A stretch of DNA of 64,000 bases from Sepioteuthis lessoniana (taxonomy: Eukaryota > Mollusca > Cephalopoda > Myopsida > Loliginidae). Where the stretch lies: contig OY757904.1 of the NCBI GenBank assembly GCA_963585895.1, forward strand, positions 85,684,543 through 85,748,542, written 5' to 3'. Shown one piece after another: positions 1 through 9,759 of the stretch; position 1 is the first letter of the stretch, and each line of letters begins with the position of its first letter. The position numbers and the translations under genes are program-made. Below the pieces are notes generated by a model. That model was given only the letters and a program-made list of their open reading frames with translations, did no database searches and had not been told where the DNA came from.

Positions 1-785
1 CTGGAGCTTTTCTAATTCTTGGTGATCTTCGGGGTTCTGTGGCCTCTCGTGAATTCTCATCATCATCACTGCTGATGTTTTCACATTCAACCTCCACTAA
101 AGGTTGATTTTCAACTTCTTCTGTCCCCTGTTCACTTATGGATGCTGTTTCATTAAATATGATGACATCTCTGCTATAGAAGACTTTCGATGTGTCTGTA
201 TCAAAGAGTCTATACCCTTTAACACCAATGCCATATCCAAGGAAGATGCTCTTCTTTGCTTTAGGATCCATTTTAAATCTTTCATCCTTTGGTTTATGAG
301 CATAAACACTACATCCAAAAATGTGTAAATGATTAACATTTGGTTTGTAGCCTTTCCATACTTCATATGGGGTTATTGCTTTTACAGCAGTTGTTGCGCT
401 TCAGTTTTGAACATATGAAAATTTCTTAGGCAGCTTTGAATCTGACAACATTGCTCGTACAGTTTCCACCAACATCCGATTCATTCTCTCAACTACTCCA
501 TTTTGCTCTGGTGTTTTAGGAACAGTGCGCTCATGGCGAATACCATTCTTTTTTCTTCAAACTCTTTTGAAGTGTATTCACCACCATTATCAAAGTGTAG
601 TGTCTTGATTTTTTCACCACTGGATTTCTCCACCATGGATTTCCACTCCAGGAATTTTTTAAAAACATCGCTTTTGTTTTTAAGAATATATACCCATACA
701 TATCTTGATTTATCAACAATAAATGTGACAAAATATTCTGCTCCACTGAGTGATTTTGTCTCTAATCTTTCAAAAACATCACTGT
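1..785 (-). pseudogene. Copia integrase core and C-terminal part
   Basis: Minus-strand reading from 785 leftwards gives an rve-type integrase core (YFVTFIVDKSRYVWVY, then a [13 protein letters not shown] block that holds the second catalytic Asp). It continues with the Copia-specific C-terminal block ITPYEVWKGYKPNVNHL, FGCSVYAHKPKDERFKMD and IFLGYGIGVKGYRLFD (about 370 to 180). After this comes an acidic and serine-rich linker that normally leads into reverse transcriptase (NISSDDDEN, then RRSPRIRKAP at the very edge). The frame shifts at least once between about 440 and 540. The reading frame resumes at the solo LTR target duplication, so 782-785 joins directly to 1854-1857. Confidence 0.9.
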
Positions 786-1853
786 TGTGACGGCAAATTC
801 TTTAAAATCCCAAAACGGGACTTTATATTTTCGCACGTGTGAAGACGGGGCAGGTTGGCACTTGATCCCTTGTAGAATAAGTCCTCGTTCAGAGTTTTTC
901 TCTCAGGCATATAAGAACTGGCATATTATGTGAGGGATTAATTTAGGGTTAGACTGACCGCCGCTGGCAAGGGGTTCCAAATTTCACACTATACACACAC
1001 CCACCAAGGCCACTAAACTTCCTCCCCTAGACAATGGAAGATATGGACCTCTAGGTTGAGATGTAATGATATTAATTATAGTAGTCGGCAATTCCGGTTT
1101 CCCGTGTGATATTTTAAATAGGACAACTCTAAGCAAGATAATATAAGGCGAATAGAAGCTGAAAAGGAAGTATGAAGTAACAAATTCGGAGCAGACGCCA
1201 CAAATAACAACTTAGACCACGTGGTAACATTAAAATACATGAATCTTTTACTACAATCATATACACCTTCAAAGTGTCAAAATATATAATAAATGAACAG
1301 TCCATGAACATAAATGTCTTTCTCCTTTTCTTTTCTTTCGTTTTCCTTCAAATTGAGAGAGAGTGGTATATAAAATTGGGTATAAGGAAAATAGTCCCAA
1401 AGTTACTTATTTTTCGACGGGGTTCCACTGGAGAATCTTTCTTCTTTTACGGGCTAATAGACTTTATCTTATTTTCAATACTGGCTTGAAGAACTTGGGT
1501 CATTCGTGTCCGAGATATTTTTTGTTCGTCTTCGTTTACCCGGAGTACTTGGCTTTTGGTTCCGTCCACCATGAACCATGTCCAAAAACTAACTTTTTTC
1601 TTTTCTATTTCCCCTGACGGGAAGGAGTCCCCACTTTCGTTTTAGGGTCCCAGCCAATCATTTGGCTTCTCTCTCCTTCTCCATTCCGGTGTCTGGCGAC
1701 CCGAGTGAGGTTACCAAGTACCAACATCTGGTCTCCTCTGTGTGACCTACATTCTTTCTTAACGGTCATTCTTTGACGGCTCGCTACTGTTAATTCAAAC
1801 GAGAGGATAGCAGTCATCCCACTTCCATCGTCTCAGTGGGATATCACGTGACA
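786..1853. repeat. Solo LTR (TG...CA, 4-bp target duplication) inserted in Copia integrase
   Basis: The 1,068-bp block begins TGTGACGGCAAATTC and ends ATATCACGTGACA. It is flanked by direct repeats of CTGT (782-785 and 1854-1857). Removing the block and one CTGT restores the Copia frame through a His-Ser-Asp triplet at the start of the integrase core, so this is a clean insertion. No gag or pol similarity is visible inside, and TG...CA ends with a 4-bp duplication are typical of an LTR left by LTR-LTR recombination. A second block with the same TGTGACG start lies at 21,509-22,630. Orientation is undetermined. Confidence 0.8.
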
Positions 1854-2168
1854 CTGTGCACAATTTTGAGCAGTTCAGTGGCTCGCATACCACCAGATTT
1901 TGGAAATGAAGAACGGTGATGTTTTCCATCCACACATGGCTCACAAAATTTTATGTCCTTTGTTACATCATAGTCAAGTCCATTTACTAGTTGATCTGTT
2001 GCTAGCTTCTGTAAATTCTTCATTCCAAGATGACCAAAATGTCGATGCCAAATCTCCTCCTTTGTGTCACCACTCGAGCATATAGTGGCTGCATGGGTTG
2101 TTCCCTGTTCATCAATACAGTTCAAGTAGCTACATATTACCAACTTTTGAACCTGTAGCTACTACATC
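1854..2168 (-). pseudogene. Copia pre-integrase zinc-binding domain
   Basis: The minus-strand translation contains WHRHFGHLGMKNLQKLA and, after about 20 residues, FCEPCVDGKHHRSSFPKSGG. This is the His/Cys zinc-binding module (H-x3-H ... C-x2-C) found between protease and integrase core in Copia polyproteins. It ends in MRATELLKIVHS, precisely where the solo LTR interrupts it. Stops separate it from the protease segment to the right. Confidence 0.88.
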
Positions 2169-3337
2169 TCATTTTTCATCCAGAAGATGACAACATGACT
2201 CAGTGAATGTAAATGATTTTCCTAATTTGGTAGCTTTAGACACACTAAGCAAGTTGTAAGATAACTTGGGAACATATAGTGTCTCAAATAATCTACATCT
2301 TTGTTGTTTTTTGTCAGACACTCTCACATTTAAATCAACAGTCCCTATCCCAAATGCTTTAACTGAGTGTCCATCACTGAGGGTTATATCCTCTGCTTTA
2401 TCTAATTTTTTCATATTGATAAACTTATCAATATCATGGCACATATGACATGTCGCTCCAGAGTCCATGATCCATGAGCTCTTTTCATTATTATTGGTTG
2501 TTAATGTGTGGTGAGCAAACAATTCAACAACATGTTCGTTTTTAGAACAGCTAGGCTCCACTTTCATTTTCTTCATTAAGAAAGCTTTCTTCTTTAGATA
2601 GTCCCTTTTTACACAATCTTTAGAGTCTTCTCCGAGTTGATGACAGTTTGGTATCAGATGTCCAAATTTACCACAGTGAAAACATTTTGGTCCCTTTTTG
2701 TTGATATGGTGTTTTGATGTCATGGCTTTTGACTCAGCACCACCAGTTTGTTTTTCTCTCATTTTATTTTCCTCATATAGCAGTTGTTCTGTGACTAAGG
2801 CCCATTTAGGTACATCTTGACTTGCTTCAAGTGCTGTCACTAACATATCATAAGATTCAGGAAGGCTAGCCAGGAGATGTACTACTCTATCTTCCACATT
2901 AAGGGAATCGCCGATAACAGATAACTCATCGAATGTTTCTGTCATCAATTTTCTGTGATTATGAACAGAATCACCTTCCTTCAATTCAAGAGAATATTAT
3001 CTCCTCCTTAATGCTAGTTTGTTAGCCCGCGTCTCTTCTGAAACTGGTCAGCTAATTTTTTCCATACTACTCCAGGATTGTCTGGATCCCCAATTAGGTA
3101 CAAAAGTGACAGTTCTAGAGAGAGTACAATCATTGCCAATGTGCGACCTTTGTGCGATAAATACTTTGCATGTAATCCCATTTCTGTTCTAGAATCAGTA
3201 ACAATTTCTGTTCCATTAACAATGTTCCAAACACCATCTCTTATTAATGCCATTTTGCATTGTACCTTCCAAGCAGCATAATTTGTCCCATTCAGCGGTA
3301 CAAGATTAACAAGTTTTGTCTCCATCGCTATGTTCAA
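2169..3337 (-). pseudogene. Copia gag and aspartic protease
   Basis: The gag N-terminus reads from ATG at 3337 with LVPLNGTNYAAWKVQCKMAL, the retrotransposon gag N-terminal fold of Copia elements. The frame is lost near 3,025 and an in-frame TAA sits near 2,997. It resumes at LKEGDSVHNHRKLMTE and continues through a CCHC knuckle (CFHCGKFGHLIPNC) to the protease active site SSWIMDSGATCHMCHD (Asp-Ser-Gly triad present). LYVPKLSYNLLSVSKATKLG is the conserved C-terminal flap side of the Copia protease. Two lesions in about 1.1 kb show that the copy no longer encodes a continuous polyprotein. Confidence 0.9.
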
Positions 3338-3455
3338 GAATATTTCAATTATAAATAATATAAAAGATATTTAAATCATAAATGACACAAAAACTTCTTC
3401 CAAGAACGACAAATTAAAGATGGCAGAAAAATGTGCTCGACGTGACTCGTGCTTT

Positions 3456-3469
3456 CTGGGCCCATAACC
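3456..3469 (-). other. Copia primer-binding site matching initiator tRNA-Met
   Basis: The plus strand reads CTGGGCCCATAACC, identical to the anticodon-loop region of animal initiator tRNA-Met (anticodon CAT within GGGCCCATAACC). It lies immediately inside the candidate 5' LTR. Priming from a cleaved internal part of initiator tRNA-Met is the known arrangement of Drosophila copia. Here it sits 3 bases inside the presumed LTR boundary. Confidence 0.8.
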
Positions 3470-3472
3470 TTT

Positions 3473-3752
3473 TGTTGGTAATTTGTTGACTTAAACTTTC
3501 AGAAAAAGAGACATACCTTTTTCTCTCTGGCAAGCGCAGTTAGTCATTTAGACATGAGATAACTTCCAATCAAATAATGAAGCAACACATCAGGACTGCT
3601 ATCAACACACGAGGTGTTTCATTTATTTTAAAACAATAACAACTGAAAAAACTTAAGTCTAAGGGCAGGTAACTCACTCCTACAAAAAATGGTTTCGGGC
3701 AGATAACCTCTGGCCCGACTGTTATTAGTTCTGACTAAAGTGAATTTCAACA
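3473..3752 (-). repeat. Candidate Copia 5' LTR
   Basis: On the plus strand the segment begins TGTTGGTAATTTG and ends GAATTTCAACA, giving the inverted TGTTG...CAACA ends usual for Copia LTRs. Its 280-bp size suits the family. The inner edge is fixed by the adjoining primer-binding site. The outer edge is chosen only by the CAACA terminus, and other CAACA sites exist nearby. The partner LTR is outside the window. Confidence 0.55.
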
Positions 3753-4016
3753 AAGATCAGTGAAATAACAACACATATAGCAAATAAAATGAATAAAACC
3801 CAAATGAAATTTCTCTCAATCCAATTCAGATAATGAAATAATAGAATTCTTAAGATTTATTGTAACTGAATCACTGAAAGTCTAACTGCCACTCTTTTCT
3901 TGTTTGAAAGAGTGATTTCCAGCTGAGTGAACCCATGAACTGTGAAAATTAAAAGTGGCAATCTACTTGTGGATAGCAGGAAATATGCTGAAAAACTAAT
4001 AAAAGTAAAAATTTAC

Positions 4017-4560
4017 TTACCTGCATGAAAAGCTTAATACATCAAAGGGAGTTATCAGAAATAAGGAATTATCCCTAGCTATACCAGAGAGAATAAAACA
4101 GCCTCCAGAAAGCAAGGTGTTACGGACTACAAAAGGATTACCATTAGAAGGGATGGTGAGGAAATACAAATACTTTTGACATTTAACATACCCATAATTC
4201 CAAAGGAAGTGAAAATTGGATACTGCTTTGAAAGGGTAGAACAATACATTCTTATGGTACTTTAAATGTCAGAAATGTAGATATGACAAGGAAAGCTGCA
4301 GAGGACATCCAACATGTGGAAGGTGTGATTTTTAGTCACACCTTCCACATGTTGGATGTCCTCTGCAAACCATATGTTCAAACAAAACCAAATGTTTAAA
4401 CTGCCAAGAGAATCAGGCTGCATTTTCAAAAACTTCCAAGATATATAAAAGAGAAAAATTTATTGAGGTAAAGTATAGAAGGAATATAATATTTCTAGAG
4501 GCAAGGAAAATAGTTAAATGTAATATGAAAGATAACACCTACACTACTGTAGCACATTAA
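4017..4560 (+). pseudogene. LINE ORF1 (zinc-knuckle nucleocapsid-like) remnant, Jockey/I type
   Basis: Plus-strand frames give SKGVIRNKELSLAIPE, YKRITIRRDGEEIQ, LTFNIPIIPKEVKIGYCF and ERVEQYI, then broken zinc-knuckle code around CPTCGRCDF-like residues. CLNCQENQAAFSKTSKIYK and NIIFLEARKIVKC follow. This is the standard ORF1 order of APE-type LINEs of the Jockey/I group, and it matches the ORF1 segment at 34.6-35.7 kb on the minus strand. Several frameshifts, stops and a fold-back (4297-4367) show that it is dead. No start codon or reverse transcriptase could be attached to it. Confidence 0.75.
4297..4367. repeat. Perfect 32-bp inverted repeat with 7-base loop
   Basis: Bases 4297-4328 are exactly complementary to 4336-4367, separated by TTTTTAG. 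The left arm is the zinc-knuckle code of the LINE ORF1 (frame reading GHPTCGRC). The right arm is its inverted copy, so the structure arose inside the dead LINE and not as a transposon end. Confidence 0.95.
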
Positions 4561-5407
4561 GTGAGTCAAATCATCAGCAGCAACATCAACTCCATCGACC
4601 ACAATCAACCTGATAAATACAGAGCCCTGATTGAAAAACTACAGCAACTAAGACCAAACAATTGGCCAAAATGCTAAGAACAATTTTAAAAAATACACTA
4701 AATTGAAATCTATCAAACAGAACCACAAATTAAACAAAAAGAACCCACAATAAATATCCATACCACTGCTCCAAAAATATCTTCATAAAACTTCGAATCA
4801 CTAACTAAAATAATTATCATGAAAAAAAATCACACAGATAACCAATCTGCCCATCAATTCCCAAAATAGATAACTCTGGAAAAACCCTTATTGTGAATTC
4901 AAAACCAAATACCAAAGCAAACAAGGAAAAACCAAAACACATCTAATTACCCCAGCCAAATTTGAAAGTTCCCACCAATCTAAAATAAATCATATTCAAC
5001 CAACCACTGATTAAAATGGCTGAAAATATCAAACCTCTCATCTGAATCTAGAGACCCCTCAACATCAAGAATAACTTCAGCAAAAAAAATTATTAGATAA
5101 GACCAAACAAATAAAAAGAAACAATGTAACTCCTAAAGATCAAACAAAAATATATTAATATCCTATAGTGTAGAAAGTAGGAATATTGAAACTGATAATA
5201 CAATTGCAAACCTCAGATATATATAAAAACATATACAGCTATAAAAGAAAACTATCTACAAAGCATACACACCTATGAAGCAAAATTTATCTACTAACCT
5301 TTGTCTCCCACTCTAAGAATTCGTTTAAAACAAAAATATCTATCTACAAACTATTCACTTATAACTTGTGTATGTGTGTATATAGATTAAAAAAAAACAA
5401 TACAGTT
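4561..5407 (+). other. A-rich low-complexity stretch, probable LINE ORF1 3' end
   Basis: The segment is very A-rich and C-containing on the plus strand, with many short Asn/Lys/Pro/Thr-rich frames (for example KTNPPK-like runs). This resembles the hydrophilic ORF1 tail of the same LINE. It stops at the Penelope-like element's terminal repeat. No conserved domain or open frame was found. Confidence 0.4.
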
Positions 5408-5595
5408 TTCAGAGGATGATTTTATTTGTAGAAATATTTGTCAACATTTTTAGACCTTCATCAGGTTGTGTAAGTTATTAAATGAAACAAAAAAGATGAG
5501 AAAGTCCTAAAATATTCTATTTTTGTTGGTAGTGTTCCTTTTCAAATTTATGTGATGTAATTAGCATTCCAAAATTTATTTTTAAAAATCCATAT
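5408..5595 (-). repeat. Penelope-like terminal repeat, 3' copy
   Basis: On the minus strand the end reads TTTGGAATGCTAATTACATC, then ACAACCTGATGAAGGTCTAA, and finishes in TCATCCTCTGAAAAC. The same sequence occurs on the plus strand at 12,571-12,760 with scattered differences. The CTGATGA box (minus strand, 5458-5464) is kept, but the GAAAC partner box is mutated here. Confidence 0.82.
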
Positions 5596-5599
5596 CTAT

Positions 5600-5860
5600 C
5601 TTATTTTGCTTATATCTACCTATTATAAACATTTCATGATATATCTATTTGTCTTTATCAGTGTTAACCTTCTTTCTATCTGTTTATCTGTATTTCTAAA
5701 TATATGTAAATGATGAAGCCAAATTATTTTAAATATGGAATTTTGTAAATTTTCAGCATCAATCTGACCAAATAAGAAGGTAAATTGAAAAAACCTAGTT
5801 TCTGTTTGATAGTATTGTAGTTTGAAATGATACTAGATTCAATAATTTTCGGGCATTCTT
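5600..5860 (-). pseudogene. GIY-YIG domain C-terminus of the Penelope-like element
   Basis: The minus strand from 5,860 gives IIESSIISNYNTIKQKLGFF and then PSYLVRLMLK, the usual end of Penelope GIY-YIG proteins. It joins, across the Gypsy insertion, to the segment ending MLVYIHAC at 11,215. Beyond about 5,690 the sequence is AT-rich 3' untranslated DNA. Confidence 0.8.
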
Positions 5861-5865
5861 GTATG

Positions 5866-6047
5866 TGTTATGTGGGTTTTAATTAGCTTCAATGGCTTTG
5901 GATAAACAATGTGAAGACAGGAGCTGTTGCATAACGTGTTTTTATTATTTGATGGCCATTACCGGAAATTCTTGTATAAGGGCAGATAATCGGCACTTAT
6001 TTTAAGGGATTAGTAAAAGAAGATTAACTATACTACATATTATGACA
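5866..6047 (-). repeat. Gypsy #1 3' LTR
   Basis: The plus-strand sequence starts TGTTATGTGGGTTTTAATTA and ends CTACATATTATGACA. It matches 11,007-11,209 apart from substitutions and about 20 bases missing near the right end. Ends are TG...CA on both strands. Confidence 0.9.
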
Positions 6048-6059
6048 TCTCCCCTCCTT
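6048..6059 (-). other. Gypsy #1 polypurine tract
   Basis: The minus strand reads AAGGAGGGGAGA directly before the 3' LTR start TGTCATAATATG. This is the position and composition expected for the plus-strand primer of an LTR element. Confidence 0.8.
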
Positions 6060-6827
6060 AACTGAGAGTGGGCTCTTATTTAATCAATCTTTTTATTTAT
6101 TTATTTTTCATTCATAAAATTGTTAGTGGGGAGCTATAGTCTTTTATTTATCTATAAAGGGAGGGACTTTAGAGCTCTAGTCCCTGGAAAGTCTTTTTCA
6201 CTGCTAGGATCATCTTGGTTCTGAAATGGGTCTATTGGGCCTGCTGGTGTGGGATTCAGTGGTTGGCTGTTTTACCAATACAGGTGGTGTTTGTTCCCCA
6301 GGTATTATTCTCTGGCTGGGGTCTATCATATTGGAAAATTTATTTAATCCAACTTAAAATATTTATGTTAATTATTAACCAACTTACTTTTTTTTGTGTG
6401 AAGTTTTATGAGAAAAGTGAACACAGCTAAGTCAAATTTATATTGCACATATTTAAGCACTTATATACATATATAGACCCAAATAAAAGCACAACCAAAT
6501 TAATACTTAGCTTAGGTTCTTTGTTTTCTTTTCTTTCAAAGAATAGTTGTCTTCGAAGTTTCATTACTTTTTTGGTGTGTAACATTAGTTATTTGAAGCG
6601 ACGTCATTCCATGTTGAAAAGTTTTTGTTGACTGTGACATTGTTTGTCATACATGTCTTTTAAACAACATCTGCTTATTTATAGTTTTAAAATTAATATT
6701 TACACAAAGACAGCTTTTTATTCTCAAGCAATAAAAAACGTCCTTTTAATTATTCTAAAAAATTAATACTTGTGAGAAGTTATATTTATTTTATTTATTT
6801 ATTTAAATTTTGTTTTATATTGCAAAA
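6060..6827. other. Gypsy #1 AT-rich region between integrase and 3' LTR
   Basis: No conserved coding sequence was found on either strand. Short open frames here lack family resemblance and are treated as chance. It may be the element's 3' untranslated region enlarged by later insertions. Confidence 0.4.
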
Positions 6828-7790
6828 TTATATTGAAGGAATATTTATTTCTAACAATCGATGACCCACTCTAAAGTGTACAATGAGGTGAGGGAACATT
6901 GACAATGGTGTGTGGTTATTTTTGTGATGTGTTTGCATAGGTGGTTGATCATGTCTGTGCTCAAGTATTGAGTCTCTTTTAACAGGTCTGATGAGCTGCC
7001 TTTCTTCTACCTTTCTTCTGTGGATGCTACCACTTGCAGACTCTACTATGTATGATCTTAGACTGGTAGCAGGATGACAGATCATTCCAGGCTCCCATAG
7101 TCTTGTTTTTTCATGCTGGACATAGACTTTCTGGCCAGCATGTAAATGTTCATGTTGTCAGCTATTGTGTCCGTAATAGCAATTCATTGATTTTTCTTTT
7201 TGTTTCTGTATTGCCATTCTTGTCTGTTCATCACCAAGCTGTTGTTTTGACACAAGTGGGGTCTGAATTTGTTGACCATTCAGCAATTCTGCTGGAGAGC
7301 TGAGGTTTGATGACATTGGTATGGCTCTATATGCCATCATTGTTAAGTAACTGTCTTGTCTGGTCTCCCAGCAGTATTTTCTTGCACTCTCCAACCATCC
7401 TTTCTACAAAGTGGTTAAACTTTGGATAGTGTAGAGAAGATGTCTTCTGCAGAAAACTGTATGTTGTGGAGAAATCTGCAAATTCCTTGCTTGTGAACTG
7501 TGGACCATTGTCTGTGTATAGGATATCTGGTATGCCTCATTCCTCAAATATTGCCTTTATATTTTTGATAACAGCTGCTGATGAGGTGGAGTGAAGTCAT
7601 CATATGAATGGGCTTTGGCTGCACTGATCTGCTACTAACAAGAATTCATTCCTTGCCATTTTGAATAAATCAGCACTGATATATTGCCAAGGGTAAGTAG
7701 GGGTTTCATGCTGATGCATAGATTCAGTTGGGATACTTGCCTGATACTTTTTGGCCGGTATAGCAATTAGCGATAAAGTTCTCAATGTAT
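6828..7790 (-). pseudogene. Gypsy #1 integrase
   Basis: Minus-strand fragments show YPWQYISADLFKMARNEFLL (first catalytic Asp region) and GIPDILYTDNGPQFTSKEFA (second Asp). These are followed by FNHFVERMVGECKKIL (catalytic Glu) and a C-terminal part with LTMMAYRAIPMSSNLSSPAE. All three catalytic acids can still be seen, but stops and frame changes separate them. The N-terminal zinc domain lies just right of 7,790 in broken form. Confidence 0.85.
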
Positions 7791-7899
7791 TTATTCATCT
7801 CTACCCAGTATATTACTGTACATACTCTTAATCTAGTCTTTTCTACCTCTTGATGTGATGCATGGAGTTCTTCCAGTATGCTTTTTGTGGAGATGCTGG

Positions 7900-9313
7900 T
7901 ATTATGATTTTGCTGCTCTTGAGCAAAATACCATCCTATCTGATTCCTAAAGTTCCAAAAGGCAGCTTCAGTAGTTAGATTGATTGGCGGGCCAGCCCGA
8001 CATTACTGTATATGCAAGTTCCATTAGCAATGGACCCTGATATTCTCTATCCTGGTTGGTGAAAAATTAAAGCATGCCATTGTACTGTGGACATTGAGAT
8101 CAATTTCTTCAATGTGATTACTGGGTCTTGGTGATACTTGTGATAAGCAGTCTGGAATTGGTACTGCTCTTCCTGGGGTGTATTTCACTGTAAAGTCATA
8201 TCTTTCAACTTTCAGTAGTGTTCTCAGAAGTCTTGGAGGTGCTTTGGATATGTTCTTTAGTGCTATGGATTCTAAGGGCTTATAATCTGTTTGGATTGTT
8301 ACCTTATGACCTTAGACATAATGGTGAAATCTCTCCAAACCAAAGAAGATGGTTAACATTTCCCTTTCTATATTTGAGTATTGAGTTTCTGAACCTGATA
8401 GTGCCTTCCTTGCAAATGTGACTAGCATCCTTTTTTAGAGAAGAGCTGCATCAATACCTGCTGTAGATGCATCAGTCTGTAATACAATTGGTTCCTTCAG
8501 GTCAAAATACCTGAGTATTGTAGTTTTCCAGATCTCTTCCTTGACTTTTACAAATACCCTCTGTTGGTGAGATGACCATGTAAAATCATTTTTTGTAGAT
8601 ATTAAGTCACAAAGGAGTGTGGTCAAGGCTGCGAGTTGTGGTGAGAACTTGTTCAGGTAATTGATTTGTCCCAGAAAACTGGTGAGTTGCTTTTTGTCCT
8701 TGGGGGATTGCATTTTTAGGTTTGCCTCAAGGTCTTGTTTGATACCATTCTTTGAGATGATGTGGCCATAAAAGGGTATCTCCAATTTCTTTACTACAAA
8801 TTTCTCTGGGTTGAATTTGCAATTTCTCTCCTTTGCCTTGAGCATTAGCTGTCTCAGTGCTTTGTCATGGTCACTGCCATCTTCTTCAAATCCATACACA
8901 TTTGGAAAGGACATATTTTATGTCATCAAAATTCTTTCCATAGCCCTTTGAAATTCATGTTGGGCACATTTTATTCCCATGGGAAACCTGTTGAACATGT
9001 ATCTTCCATTTGGAGCTATAAAAGATGTGGGCTTTCTTGACTTTTCATCCAGGTTCAAGTGCCATTATCCTGACTTGATGTTGACAATAGTAAACCATCT
9101 TGCATCATGTAGTTTTGCTGTGACATCTTCAAATGTTGGGGTAACATAATGGTGTCTGAAAATCGCTTTGTTTAAGTCTTGAGAGTCTAAGCATAGTCTG
9201 ACCGAACTGTTGGGACAAATATTCATCAATACAATCGAATTAACCCATAGCATTCGCTCTAACGCTTGGGATATTATGCTTTGGGTTACCAGGGAGTCCA
9301 GCTCTGCTTTCAA
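7900..9313 (-). pseudogene. Gypsy #1 reverse transcriptase and RNase H
   Basis: RT fingers/palm are read at 9,313-9,065 (VRLCLDSQDLNKAIFRHHYV, then ARWFTIVNIKSG). The thumb/connection is at 8,914-8,435 (FYGHIISKNGIKQD, LTSFLGQINYLNKFSPQLA). RNase H follows with LQTDASTAGIDAALL and, after stops, IQTDYKPLESI. The catalytic Tyr-x-Asp-Asp box is lost in a frame break near 8,925. Several stops confirm a dead copy. Confidence 0.87.
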
Positions 9314-9496
9314 TTTTTCTTTGAGAGCTATTGGGATCTGTCAAGGTGGGTGGACAACTGGTGGTACTGCTGGGTCCACATTCACCAGGCAGACAACCAA
9401 TGGAATCGAATATGTTGAAAAATTCCTGGATGACCTTTCAGGCTTGATCTTGGTATTGGAATCAGTTTTATGTCATGCTGAGATCTTCGATCAACA

Positions 9497-9758
9497 TTTT
9501 TCTGTGTCATATCTGTTTTTGTAGCTGGAGCATCACATTTTACTGCTAAATTTAGGGTTACTAACCTCAAATCCTGCAATGATTGGAGTCCCAGCAATAT
9601 TGGTCCCTTGGAATTCACAACATGGAATTTTTCTGTGTCGTATCTCTTTTTGTAGCTGGAGTGTCAGATTTTACTGCTAAATTTAGGGTTACTAACTGCA
9701 AATCCCACGATGATAGAGTCCCAGCAATATTGGTTCCTTGGAATTTACAACATGGAAT
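9497..9758 (-). repeat. Tandem duplication (two ~131-bp units) in the Gypsy #1 protease region
   Basis: Two adjacent units share TTTTTGTAGCTGGAG, ACTGCTAAATTTAGGGTTAC and GTCCCAGCAATATTGG. The offset between matching positions is about 131 bases (9,501 against 9,632). The units now differ at several sites. The minus-strand translation of each ends in a NSKGPILLG / NSKEPILLG block. Confidence 0.88.
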
Positions 9759-9759
9759 G

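Larger units (their letters stand above)
1..3752 (-). mobile_element. Ty1/Copia LTR retrotransposon, 5' half, decayed and interrupted
   Basis: Read on the minus strand, the order is candidate 5' LTR (3473-3752), primer-binding site (3456-3469), gag, zinc knuckle, aspartic protease, pre-integrase zinc domain, integrase core and integrase C-terminal domain, the last running off the left edge. Reverse transcriptase and RNase H would lie outside the window. The domain order protease-integrase-(RT) identifies Copia rather than Gypsy. The copy is inactive: there is a frameshift near 3,025, stop codons at the gag-protease and protease-integrase transitions, and a 1.07-kb solo LTR inside the integrase. 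Codons remain easy to read, so decay is moderate. It is probably an insertion in PSPH intronic or 5' flanking DNA. Confidence 0.92.

Noticed and set aside
1129..1817. Several open frames within the solo LTR
   Set aside because: None shows family resemblance; LTRs are non-coding and the block is explained by its ends and target duplication.
6215..6430. 71-codon Trp-rich plus-strand frame left of Gypsy #1 integrase
   Set aside because: No similarity to retroelement or host proteins that I can recognise; lies antisense in a decayed 3' region.
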